A DNA stretch of 12,012 bases, from assembly GCA_035642095.1 (NCBI GenBank), contig DASQTB010000040.1:1-12012 (forward strand), in the 5' to 3' direction. The DNA is from DASQTB01 sp035642095 (GTDB lineage: Bacteria > Actinomycetota > UBA4738 > CALAEC01). Of the stretch, positions 6,843-12,012 are shown one piece after another. The position numbers and the translations under genes are program-made. Numbering within the stretch: the stretch's first letter is position 1; the number at the start of each line of letters is the position of its first letter. The notes under the pieces are model-generated. The model made no database searches. It had not been told where the DNA came from and saw only the letters and a list, made by a program, of their open reading frames with translations.

Positions 6843-7330
6843 GGGTCCACGAGGGATCGCTGGAGGCCCGAGGCCGACGGTTCGCCGTGGCCGTGTCCCG
6901 ATTCAACGAGGTGGTCACGAAGCATCTGCTGGACGGGGCCCTGTCCGCCTTCCGCCGGCACGGCGTCTCCGACGACGACGTCGAGGTGGTCTGGACCCCG
7001 GGGGCGTTCGAGCTACCGGTGGCCGCCCGGCGGCTGGCCGAAAGCGACCAGTTCGACGCCGTGGTGTGTCTCGGCGCCGTGATCCGGGGAGAGACGGCTC
7101 ATTTCGATCACGTGGCCGGCCAGTGTGCCGCCGGGATCCAGCGAACGGCCCTGGACACGGGCGTTCCGTGCATCTTCGGCGTCCTCACCACGGACACCCT
7201 CAACCAGGCGCTCGACCGGGCCGGAGGAAAGTACGGGAACAAGGGATGGGAGTCGGCCACCGCGGCGATCGAGATGGCCGCCCTCCTGGAATCGCTCCCC
7301 AAGGGGGAGGGAACGGGAACGCCGCCATGA
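6839..7330 (+). CDS. ribH: 6,7-dimethyl-8-ribityllumazine synthase
   Basis: The 163-residue protein condenses the RibB product with the RibD-derived pyrimidine to give lumazine, the substrate of RibE. Family motifs are SRFNE (20-24), TPGAFELPVAARRL (53-66), CLGAVIRGETAHFDHV (77-92, with the catalytic His88), and FGVLTTDTLNQALDRAGG (113-130) followed by YGNKGWE. The ATG at 6839 overlaps the ribBA stop by 4 nt (ATGA), with GGAGGG at 6827-6832 as ribosome-binding site. The protein probably forms the usual pentamers or 60-mer capsids. The stop in turn overlaps the start of a cupin gene. The C-terminal tail (KGEGTGTPP) is slightly longer than the minimal fold. Confidence 0.97.
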   Translation: MRVHEGSLEARGRRFAVAVSRFNEVVTKHLLDGALSAFRRHGVSDDDVEVVWTPGAFELPVAARRLAESDQFDAVVCLGAVIRGETAHFDHVAGQCAAGIQRTALDTGVPCIFGVLTTDTLNQALDRAGGKYGNKGWESATAAIEMAALLESLPKGEGTGTPP

Positions 7331-7677
7331 TCGTGGAGAAGCCCTGGGGCAAGGTCGCAACGTACGCCCTGAACCAGCCGTCCTCGGTTCGGATCATCAC
7401 CATCGAACCCGGCCAGACCACCAGCGAGCACTATCACCAGCTCAGGGACGAGATGTGGGTCGTCCTCGACGATGGCCTGCGGGTCCAGATCGGCAACCGG
7501 GAGGTCGACGCCAGACCGGGCGACGAGTTCGTGGTGCCCGCGGAGGAGCCGCATCGCATCACCAACCAAGCGGACCGGCGGGGCCGGGTCCTGGAGATCA
7601 CCCACGGCTACACCACGGAGGACGACACGTTCCGGCTGCAGGACGACTACGGGCGGCCGCTCGAGCCCAAGTGGTAG
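7327..7677 (+). CDS. Small cupin protein, ManC/type II phosphomannose isomerase C-terminal-like
   Basis: The 116-residue single-domain cupin starts MIVEKPWGKVATYAL and ends DTFRLQDDYGRPLEPKW. EKPWG near the start and a (D)xxRxxDDYGR ending are typical of the cupin domain that closes type II mannose-6-phosphate isomerase/GDP-mannose pyrophosphorylase proteins. The metal-site pattern is intact: Gly29, His35-x-His37, Glu42 and, in motif 2, RPGDEFVVPAEEPHR (63-77) with His76. The ATG overlaps the ribH stop by 4 nt, so it is translated with the riboflavin operon. No nucleotidyltransferase domain accompanies it. It may isomerise or bind a phosphorylated sugar; a link to riboflavin metabolism is implied only by position. 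Its 3' end overlaps the convergent HD-GYP gene by 31 bp. Confidence 0.85.
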   Translation: MIVEKPWGKVATYALNQPSSVRIITIEPGQTTSEHYHQLRDEMWVVLDDGLRVQIGNREVDARPGDEFVVPAEEPHRITNQADRRGRVLEITHGYTTEDDTFRLQDDYGRPLEPKW

Positions 7678-8804
7678 TCGCGGCCCGCCACGGTGCGGAG
7701 GAGGTTCGCGGCGTCGGCATCGTCCGGAAGCATCGCCGTGGGTTCCTCGACGGGGACGTCGTGAACGATGTCGGCGGTGAAGATCTCGCCCTTCCAGTAC
7801 AGGTCCTCGACCAGACGAACCAGCGCGGGCTCGAACCACAGCCCGGCTTTATCGCGGACGAATCCCAGCACCTCGCTCACTGGGCGAGGATCACGGTAGG
7901 GGCGCTTGCACGTCAGGGCTTCGAACACGTCGACGACCGAAACGATCCGGCCAACCAGCGGGATCCGCTCTCCGGAGAGGCTGCGGGGATAGCCGGTTCC
8001 ATCCCAGCGCTCGTGGTGCGACCGGATGCCTTCGGCAATGGCCCGAAGCTCCGGTGATACCGAAAGCAGGAGGTCGGCTCCCACGTCGGCGTGCCGACGC
8101 ATCGTCCGGAACTCGTCCTCGGTGAGGGCGGCGGGTTTCTGGAGGATACTCTCGGGGATGGCGATCTTGCCCAGGTCGTGCAGCAGCCCAGCCCAGTAGA
8201 CCGCCCGGAGGTCATCGCGATCGAGCCCGAGGGCGATCCCGACGGCCCGGGCGTTGTGCGCCACCCGAGATGAGTGACCGCCCGTCGGCTTGTCCCGGAG
8301 CTCGACCGTCGAGGCGAACGTGGACAGGGTTCGAGCATGGACGATGGCGATCTTCTTCACCAGGTGCTCGCCGTGGCGAAGATGGTGCTCCAGCAGCGCC
8401 TGGGTCTGTCCTACGAAGGCTCCGATGAGCATGAAGAAAGACGTACGGACCGACCAGTCGAGTGACGACTCCGCCGAGCCCGGGAGCCACGGAGCGATCG
8501 CCAGGCCGGCCGCCAGTCCTGCGGCGAGGCCCCCTACGGTCTTGTGGACGATGGCCGCCAGCAGGATGGGCAGGTACATGAGGTGCACCAGCGGCGTGGC
8601 GAGTCCCCCCGAGGTCTGGATCATCCACGCCGCACCCGTGATCAGGGCGAGGATGGCGATCGTGGCCCACCACCGCCATCGGCCTTGGACGGAACGCCAG
8701 CCGTCCATCAAGCCTTTGGGCACGCCTCGATCCCCGCCCGTGAGGGGGACCTGGCGCCGACGGATCCCCGCGGAATCCATGGCCGGGTGAGCGTGCGCCG
8801 ACAT
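7647..8804 (-). CDS. Membrane-anchored HD-GYP domain protein (putative cyclic-di-GMP phosphodiesterase)
   Basis: The 385-residue protein has an N-terminal membrane region with hydrophobic segments at about 44-62, 70-105 (probably two passes) and 120-132. A short linker follows, then an HD-GYP domain from about 160 to 340. Visible metal and signature residues are GGHSSRV (175-181), the HD pair His209-Asp210 in GLLHDLGKIAIP, HHERWDGTGYP (263-273, containing GYP), and VSVVDVFEALTCKRPYR (288-304). HD-GYP proteins hydrolyse cyclic-di-GMP. No separate sensory domain is seen, so the membrane part may sense directly. The start is uncertain: ATG at 8804 gives the longest frame, while ATG at 8708 (residue 33) has AAAGG just upstream and would keep all membrane segments. 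It is monocistronic, convergent with the cupin gene and divergent from csp. Confidence 0.9.
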   Translation of the reverse strand: MSAHAHPAMDSAGIRRRQVPLTGGDRGVPKGLMDGWRSVQGRWRWWATIAILALITGAAWMIQTSGGLATPLVHLMYLPILLAAIVHKTVGGLAAGLAAGLAIAPWLPGSAESSLDWSVRTSFFMLIGAFVGQTQALLEHHLRHGEHLVKKIAIVHARTLSTFASTVELRDKPTGGHSSRVAHNARAVGIALGLDRDDLRAVYWAGLLHDLGKIAIPESILQKPAALTEDEFRTMRRHADVGADLLLSVSPELRAIAEGIRSHHERWDGTGYPRSLSGERIPLVGRIVSVVDVFEALTCKRPYRDPRPVSEVLGFVRDKAGLWFEPALVRLVEDLYWKGEIFTADIVHDVPVEEPTAMLPDDADAANLLRTVAGRDYHLGSSGRP

Positions 8805-8885
8805 GCTCGCTCTGTCCAGTCGGGAGTTCGGTCGCTCGTGTCGGTCGAACGGGGGAGCAGTCGCTACCGGCGTCTCGGGCCCCTG

Positions 8886-8894
8886 TGCTAGGCT
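8886..8894 (+). promoter_or_regulatory. Extended -10 promoter element of the cold-shock gene
   Basis: TGC directly followed by TAGGCT (8889-8894) forms an extended -10 element. No clear -35 hexamer is present at 17-18 bp, as expected for extended -10 promoters. Transcription would begin near 8901-8903, giving a leader of about 43 nt before the TTG start at 8945. Confidence 0.5.
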
Positions 8895-8908
8895 GAGCCG
8901 TTCGTGAG

Positions 8909-8924
8909 TGGCGGGCCACCGCCA
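8909..8924 (+). promoter_or_regulatory. Hairpin in the cold-shock gene leader
   Basis: TGGCGG (8909-8914) pairs with CCGCCA (8919-8924) around the 4-nt loop GCCA. It lies in the predicted leader and ends 9 nt before the Shine-Dalgarno sequence. It could stabilise the mRNA or modulate translation with temperature; the role is inferred. Confidence 0.4.
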
Positions 8925-8944
8925 AGATGGTGAAGGAGGGAAGG

Positions 8945-9148
8945 TTGGCCCAGGGAACGGTGAAGTGGTTCAGCAACGAAAAGGGCTACGGGTTCATCGC
9001 CCGGTCCGACGGCGACGATGTGTTCGTGCACTACACGGCCATCGCCGGCGACGGGTACCGGACCCTCAACGAGGGTCAGGAGGTCGAGTTCGACATCGTC
9101 GAAGGACCCAAGGGCGAGCAGGCAGCGAACGTCCGTCCGGTTCAGTAG
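8945..9148 (+). CDS. Cold-shock protein (CspA family)
   Basis: Read from a TTG start at 8945 this is a 67-residue cold-shock domain protein beginning MAQGTVKWFSNEKGYGFI, the standard N-terminus and length for the family. RNP1 is KGYGFI (13-18) and RNP2 is VFVHY (26-30); the body ends with EGPKGEQAANVRP. It binds single-stranded RNA and DNA and acts as an RNA chaperone. An ATG at 8927 would add six residues (MVKEGR), but those bases encode the Shine-Dalgarno AAGGAGGG (8933-8940), spaced 5 nt before the TTG. The TTG is therefore the better start. It is a single-gene unit with its own promoter and terminator. Confidence 0.95.
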   Translation: MAQGTVKWFSNEKGYGFIARSDGDDVFVHYTAIAGDGYRTLNEGQEVEFDIVEGPKGEQAANVRPVQ

Positions 9149-9168
9149 CTGAGACCGCACACGACACA

Positions 9169-9193
9169 GGGAGCCCCCTCGGGGGCTCCCTTC
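9169..9193 (+). terminator. Intrinsic terminator after the cold-shock gene
   Basis: GGGAGCCCCC (9169-9178) pairs with GGGGGCTCCC (9181-9190), giving a very stable stem of 9 bp around a CTCG tetraloop. It is followed only by TTC, so the U-tract is short, as is usual in actinobacteria. It separates csp from the infC promoter. Confidence 0.85.
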
Positions 9194-9204
9194 AACGTCC
9201 GGTG

Positions 9205-9233
9205 TCGACAGCCGGCCGGGCCGCGCCTATACT
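9205..9233 (+). promoter_or_regulatory. Sigma-70 type promoter of the infC-rpmI-rplT operon
   Basis: TCGACA (9205-9210) differs from TTGACA at one base. It is separated by exactly 17 bp from TATACT (9228-9233), which differs from TATAAT at one base. Transcription should start near 9239-9242. This is the best promoter in the window, as expected for a ribosomal operon. Confidence 0.75.
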
Positions 9234-9242
9234 GCGAGGCGC

Positions 9243-9269
9243 ATGACCGCCTACGACCCTCGCTGGTGA
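9243..9269 (+). CDS. Possible 8-codon leader ORF (MTAYDPRW) upstream of infC
   Basis: ATG at 9243 opens an 8-codon frame, MTAYDPRW, closed by TGA at 9267-9269. It begins 9 nt after the -10 box, so it would be at or within a few nt of the transcript 5' end and translated as a leaderless ORF. It ends 21 nt before the infC Shine-Dalgarno sequence. Nothing beyond position supports function; a chance ORF this short is quite possible. Confidence 0.3.
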   Translation: MTAYDPRW

Positions 9270-9290
9270 CTCCCACCCGGCCCCTTCCCC

Positions 9291-9299
9291 GGAGGTGAT
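9291..9299 (+). promoter_or_regulatory. Strong Shine-Dalgarno sequence of infC
   Basis: GGAGGTGAT is complementary over nine bases to the usual 3' end of 16S rRNA. It is the strongest ribosome-binding site in the window. The codon in the right place and frame is GTC at 9305, nine bases after GGAGG. An ATG at 9298 lies only 2 nt after GGAGG and opens a 5-codon out-of-frame ORF (MFRLG, stop 9313-9315). Confidence 0.8.
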
Positions 9300-9304
9300 G
9301 TTCC

Positions 9305-9877
9305 GTCTCGGTTGAACCGCGCATCAACGAGCGCATCCGCGCCCCTCAGGTGCGGCTGGTGGGGGCCGACGGGGCACAGGTCGGAATCGTGTCGGCCCAG
9401 GAGGCGCTCGAACGGGCCCGAGCATCGGATCTGGATCTGGTGGAGGTGGCTCCTCAGGCCAACCCGCCGGTGTGCCGGATCATGGACTACGGCAAGTACA
9501 AGTACGAACGGGCGATGCGCCAGAAGGAGGCCCGCAAGAAGCAGACGCGCATCGAGGTCAAGGAGATCAAGTTCCGACCGAAGATCGATCGGCATGACTA
9601 CGAGACCAAGAAAGGGCACGTCATCAGGTTCCTCAATGCGGGAAACCGGGTGAAGGTGACGATCATGTTCCGAGGGCGGGAGATGGCCCACACCGAGCTG
9701 GGACAGCGTATCCTCGACCGGCTGGTGGAGGATCTGGACGGGCTGGCCATCGTGGAGCAGCCTTCCAAGCTCGACGGTCGGAACATGGTCATGGTGCTGG
9801 CCCCGACGAAGAAGCCGGCGGCGCGGCCCAAGACGGGGGAGCGCAGCCACGAACGGGAGGAAGTGAGCCAGGGGTGA
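9305..9877 (+). CDS. infC: Translation initiation factor IF-3, apparently with a non-canonical GTC start
   Basis: The protein (190 residues if started at 9305) prevents subunit joining and checks the start codon on the 30S ribosome. The N-domain shows EPRINERIRAPQVRLVG and VEVAPQANPPVCRIMDYGKYKYE; the C-domain shows KEIKFRPKIDRHDYETKKGH and TIMFRGREM. The frame is closed upstream by TGA at 9296-9298. Between that stop and the GTG at 9350 there is no in-frame ATG, GTG or TTG. Starting at 9350 would remove the conserved INERIRAP segment. GTC at 9305 aligns with the start of actinobacterial IF3 (xSxEPRINxR as I recall it) and is correctly spaced from GGAGGTGAT. infC is known for rare starts (AUU in E. 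coli) that IF3 itself discriminates against, giving autoregulation. The product is certain; the exact start is inferred. Confidence 0.9.
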   Translation, partial: VSVEPRINERIRAPQVRLVGADGAQVGIVSAQEALERARASDLDLVEVAPQANPPVCRIMDYGKYKYERAMRQKEARKKQTRIEVKEIKFRPKIDRHDYETKKGHVIRFLNAGNRVKVTIMFRGREMAHTELGQRILDRLVEDLDGLAIVEQPSKLDGRNMVMVLAPTKKPAARPKTGERSHEREEVSQG

Positions 9878-10065
9878 AGCAGAAGACCCACCGAGGGGCG
9901 GCGAAGCGGTTCCGGGTAACGCGAACCGGGAAGGTCGTCCACCGAGGCTCGAACCTCAACCACAACCTGGGCAAGAAATCCTCCAGCCGGAAGCGGCGTT
10001 TGGGACGGAACGGGGTGGTGTCGGCCGAGAAGCGCAGCATCAAGCGGCTGCTGGGGGGCCGGTAA
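9874..10065 (+). CDS. rpmI: 50S ribosomal protein L35
   Basis: The 63-residue, strongly basic protein starts MKQKTHRGAAKRFRVTRTGKV and ends with a KRRLGRN...KRSIKRLLGGR tail, matching L35 over its whole length. The more common start is MPKMKTHRGA, so the N-terminus is slightly shorter here. The GTG at 9874 overlaps the infC stop by 4 nt (GTGA), implying translational coupling. It lies between infC and rplT, the near-universal arrangement. Confidence 0.96.
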   Translation: MKQKTHRGAAKRFRVTRTGKVVHRGSNLNHNLGKKSSSRKRRLGRNGVVSAEKRSIKRLLGGR

Positions 10066-10425
10066 GTGCCTCGGATCAAGCGAGGAGTCCACGCCAGGAA
10101 GAAGCGTCGACAGCTCTTGGAGCACGCCAAGGGTTACCGCGGCGCCCGGTCCCGCCGATACCGCGTGGCCCGGGAGCAGCTCCTCCACTCCGGCCAGTAC
10201 GCGTACCGCGATCGGCGGGCCAGGAAGCGAGACTTCCGCCGGCTGTGGATCACCCGGATCGGAGCGGCCTCCCGTCAGAACGGGCTCTCGTACTCCTCGT
10301 TCATCCGTGGACTCCGGATGGCCGAGGTCGATATCGACCGGAAGCTGCTGGCCGACATCGCCGCCCGGGACCCACGAGGCTTCGCCGGCCTGGCCGAGGT
10401 GGCCCGGCGAGGTCTCGGCGACTGA
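10066..10425 (+). CDS. rplT: 50S ribosomal protein L20
   Basis: The 119-residue basic protein begins MPRIKRGVHARKKRRQLLEH and includes AKGYRGARSRRYRVARE, QYAYRDRRARKRDFRRLWI and SYSSFIRGLRMAEVDIDRK. These cover the N-terminal 23S rRNA-binding extension and the globular domain of L20, an early assembly protein of the large subunit. The GTG start directly follows the rpmI TAA with no gap. In some bacteria L20 represses this operon by binding its leader; no such leader structure is visible here, as the leader is only about 65 nt. Confidence 0.97.
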   Translation: MPRIKRGVHARKKRRQLLEHAKGYRGARSRRYRVAREQLLHSGQYAYRDRRARKRDFRRLWITRIGAASRQNGLSYSSFIRGLRMAEVDIDRKLLADIAARDPRGFAGLAEVARRGLGD

Positions 10426-10453
10426 TCCCTAGCCGGGGGCGGACAACGCTCCC

Positions 10454-11881
10454 ATGATCACCAGCACGCGGAACCGCCGGGTGGCCGCCGCCGCCCGGCT
10501 GCGCAAGCGAGGTCTCAGGGAGCAGGACCGCCGGTTCCTGGTCGAAGGAGCACAGGCCGCGGGGGAGGCCGTGGCTGCGGACGCGGTCGAGACGGTGTTC
10601 CACGTTCCCGGTTCGACCGGACGGGTTCCGGACGTCGTGGCCGCGGCTCGGCGCACGGGGGCCGAGACGCTCGACGTTTCTCCCGCCGTGATGGGCCACC
10701 TGACCTCCGCGGTGTCACCGCAGGGGGTCGTGGCGGTGGCCCGGTTCGTCGACGTCGGCGTGAGCGACGTCCCGGCCGGCCTGGTCCCGGTGCTGTGCTC
10801 GGTCCGGGATCCGGGGAACGCCGGGACGATCCTGCGTTCGGCCGACGCGGCCGGTGCGGCCGGGGTGGTGTTCACTCGCGACTCGGTGGACGTCTACAAC
10901 CCCAAGGCAGTCAGGGCCTCGGCCGGATCCCTGTTCCACCTTCCCGTGGTCCGAGACGTCGAGCCCGCCGAGGCCATCGAAGCGCTGCGAGGAGAGGGGG
11001 CCACGATCCTGGCCGCAGCCGCGGACGGCAGGGTGGCCATGCATCAAGCCGACCTGGCCGGCCCGACGGCGCTCCTCCTCGGCAACGAGGCGTGGGGCCT
11101 GCCGGACGAGGTTCGGGACCTGGCCGACGAGGAGGTCCGGGTCCCGATCCACGGGGCCGCGGAATCGCTCAACCTGGCCGCGGCGGCGGTCCTGCTGATG
11201 TTCGAGGCCGCCAGACAGCGGGCCGCCGGGTCCGCCGGCCGGACCGACGCGGACGGGCTGGGCCGGGTCATCTCGGCCTCCGTCCATGATGTTCGGCTTC
11301 CCCTCACCGCCCTCAAGGGGTTCGCATCGACGCTCGTCGACCGGTGGGAGTCGTTCGACGACGCGGGTCGCAGGGAGATGGTCCAGGGGATGGTTCTCGA
11401 TGTCGAGCGGGTCTCGGCCCTGGTTGCCCTCCTGGTGGACGTGGCCCGGATCGACCAGGTCCGGTTCGAGTCCGGCCGAGAGCGCCGCGACGTCTCCGAG
11501 GCCATGGCCGCGGTAGCCGAGCTGTTCGATCGGAACCGGGACTATCCCGACGTGGTCGCGCGGGGCGGCGGCGTGGCCGATCTGGAGAGAGATCGGCTCC
11601 AGGCGATCCTCCTGGCCCTGTGCGATGGGGCGATGTGGTGGGGGCAGGACGGTCCGATCGAGATCGAGGCCCGGCCCGAAGGAGGGTCGGTGGTCCTGGA
11701 GGTCCACCGGGACGGGGCCGGTGCAGGCGACGACGAGGTGGCCTCCATGTTCGCCGGGCCGGACGCCGGCGGGTCGAAGATCGGGCTCCACCTGGCCCAC
11801 CGGGTGGTCGAGGCGGCCGGCGGAGGTCTGGACGCCGATGGGCGGGACGGGATCACCTTCCGACTCCGCCTCCCCGGCTAG
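10454..11881 (+). CDS. Fusion of SpoU/TrmH RNA 2'-O-methyltransferase with a histidine-kinase-like module
   Basis: The 475-residue protein has two parts. Residues 1-255 form a complete SpoU-family methyltransferase: substrate-binding N-domain (ITSTRNRRVAAAARLRKRG), then the knotted catalytic domain with DPGNAGTILRSADAAG (119-134; Asn122, Arg128), LLLGNEAWGLPDEV (207-220) and VPIHGAAESLNLAAAA (230-245). It should methylate a ribose in rRNA or tRNA using S-adenosylmethionine. After a 15-residue linker comes a kinase-like part. The DHp helix reads SVHDVRLPLTALKGF (276-290) with His278; an ATPase-like fold spans about 375-475 (GGSKIGLHLAHRVVEAAGGG). The N-box Asn appears replaced (CDGAMWW, 390-396), and the G1-box Asp by Arg419 (VHRDGAG), so ATP binding is doubtful. 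It lies 28 bp after rplT, the usual place for this methyltransferase gene in actinobacteria. Confidence 0.85.
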   Translation: MITSTRNRRVAAAARLRKRGLREQDRRFLVEGAQAAGEAVAADAVETVFHVPGSTGRVPDVVAAARRTGAETLDVSPAVMGHLTSAVSPQGVVAVARFVDVGVSDVPAGLVPVLCSVRDPGNAGTILRSADAAGAAGVVFTRDSVDVYNPKAVRASAGSLFHLPVVRDVEPAEAIEALRGEGATILAAAADGRVAMHQADLAGPTALLLGNEAWGLPDEVRDLADEEVRVPIHGAAESLNLAAAAVLLMFEAARQRAAGSAGRTDADGLGRVISASVHDVRLPLTALKGFASTLVDRWESFDDAGRREMVQGMVLDVERVSALVALLVDVARIDQVRFESGRERRDVSEAMAAVAELFDRNRDYPDVVARGGGVADLERDRLQAILLALCDGAMWWGQDGPIEIEARPEGGSVVLEVHRDGAGAGDDEVASMFAGPDAGGSKIGLHLAHRVVEAAGGGLDADGRDGITFRLRLPG

Positions 11882-12012
11882 TCACCCCTCGGCTTCCACC
11901 AGGTCCCGGAGCCGGACCAGGTCTCGGCGGAACACCCGTCGCATCAGGGGCAAGGACGCTCGCATCCCGAGCGCGCCGACGGCCCCCCACGGCGGGATCA
12001 GCGTCTCGGTCC
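11882..12012 (-). CDS. C-terminal end of an unidentified protein (5' part outside window)
   Basis: Reading the minus strand from the right edge gives 42 residues, starting TETLIPPWGAVGALGMRAS, with RRVFRRDLVRLRDLVEAEG at the end, closed by TGA at 11884-11882. Nearly every codon ends in G or C, as in the real genes here. The ending, a basic amphipathic helix with DLxRLxxLVEAEG, resembles the C-terminus of SRPBCC/polyketide-cyclase-like proteins, but too little is present for identification. Its stop directly abuts the stop of the fusion gene (TAG then TCA), leaving no space for a terminator. Because of this converging gene, pheS does not follow here. Confidence 0.55.
   Translation of the reverse strand, partial: TETLIPPWGAVGALGMRASLPLMRRVFRRDLVRLRDLVEAEG

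Noticed and set aside
8927..8944. ATG at 8927 as start of the cold-shock gene
   Set aside because: It has no ribosome-binding site of its own and would translate the strong Shine-Dalgarno sequence; TTG at 8945 gives the standard 67-residue protein.
9350..9352. GTG at 9350 as the true infC start
   Set aside because: It would delete the conserved EPRINERIRAP segment of IF3 and lies 54 nt beyond the only good Shine-Dalgarno sequence.
10715..11800. Minus-strand open frame of 361 codons opposite the methyltransferase fusion
   Set aside because: It is a GC-driven shadow; the plus strand has the SpoU motifs and a DHp-like helix in one frame.
11198..11881. A separate kinase gene starting at the internal ATG at 11198
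   Set aside because: That ATG lies inside the last helix of the methyltransferase, with no ribosome-binding site and no intervening stop codon, so one fused protein is simpler.
1..12012. Mobile elements, CRISPR array, tRNA or rRNA genes
   Set aside because: I looked for transposase-like frames, terminal inverted repeats, spaced direct repeats and tRNA-like cloverleafs and found none that I could support by eye.

Overview
The window is a dense, very GC-rich stretch of bacterial chromosome. Codon third positions are almost always G or C, and GTG and TTG starts are used. The gene content points to the Actinomycetota (high-GC Gram-positives): a PriA whose helicase motif region is degenerate, a def-fmt-rpe-rib gene order, and infC-rpmI-rplT followed by a SpoU-type RNA methyltransferase gene. 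I cannot name a genus; a deep-branching or uncultured actinobacterial lineage would fit. I see no tRNA, rRNA, insertion sequence, prophage or CRISPR array.

Positions 1-7677 form one long plus-strand block. It begins with the 3' end of priA, then def and fmt (translation initiation: deformylation and formylation of the initiator methionine), then rpe (pentose phosphate pathway) with its own likely -10 box. A response regulator with a variant GGDEF domain (GGDDF) is translationally coupled to rpe. An FMN riboswitch (3721-3849) with a -10 box just upstream then leads the riboflavin operon ribD-ribE-ribBA-ribH. Start and stop codons overlap throughout the operon, and a small ManC/PMI-type cupin gene is coupled to its end. 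Together the four rib genes cover nearly the whole route from GTP and ribulose 5-phosphate to riboflavin; rpe interconverts ribulose 5-phosphate next door.

Positions 7647-8804 hold a minus-strand membrane HD-GYP protein, probably a cyclic-di-GMP phosphodiesterase. Its 3' end overlaps the cupin gene by 31 bp. From 8886 the plus strand resumes with a cold-shock protein gene that has an extended -10 promoter, a leader hairpin, a strong Shine-Dalgarno sequence before a TTG start, and an intrinsic terminator. Next comes the infC-rpmI-rplT operon (IF3, L35, L20) under a good sigma-70-type promoter. The operon ends with a 475-residue protein that fuses a SpoU/TrmH RNA methyltransferase to a histidine-kinase-like module with a degraded ATP site. 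The last 131 bases are the 3' end of an unidentified minus-strand gene that abuts it stop to stop.

The observations most worth a second look are these. The infC gene has no ATG, GTG or TTG start that would keep its conserved N-terminus; homology and the Shine-Dalgarno sequence point to a GTC codon. The methyltransferase-pseudokinase fusion is unusual. The FMN riboswitch is followed by a long hairpin that competes with its P1 helix. An 8-codon, nearly leaderless upstream ORF precedes infC. A sugar-phosphate-isomerase-type cupin is wired into a riboflavin operon.
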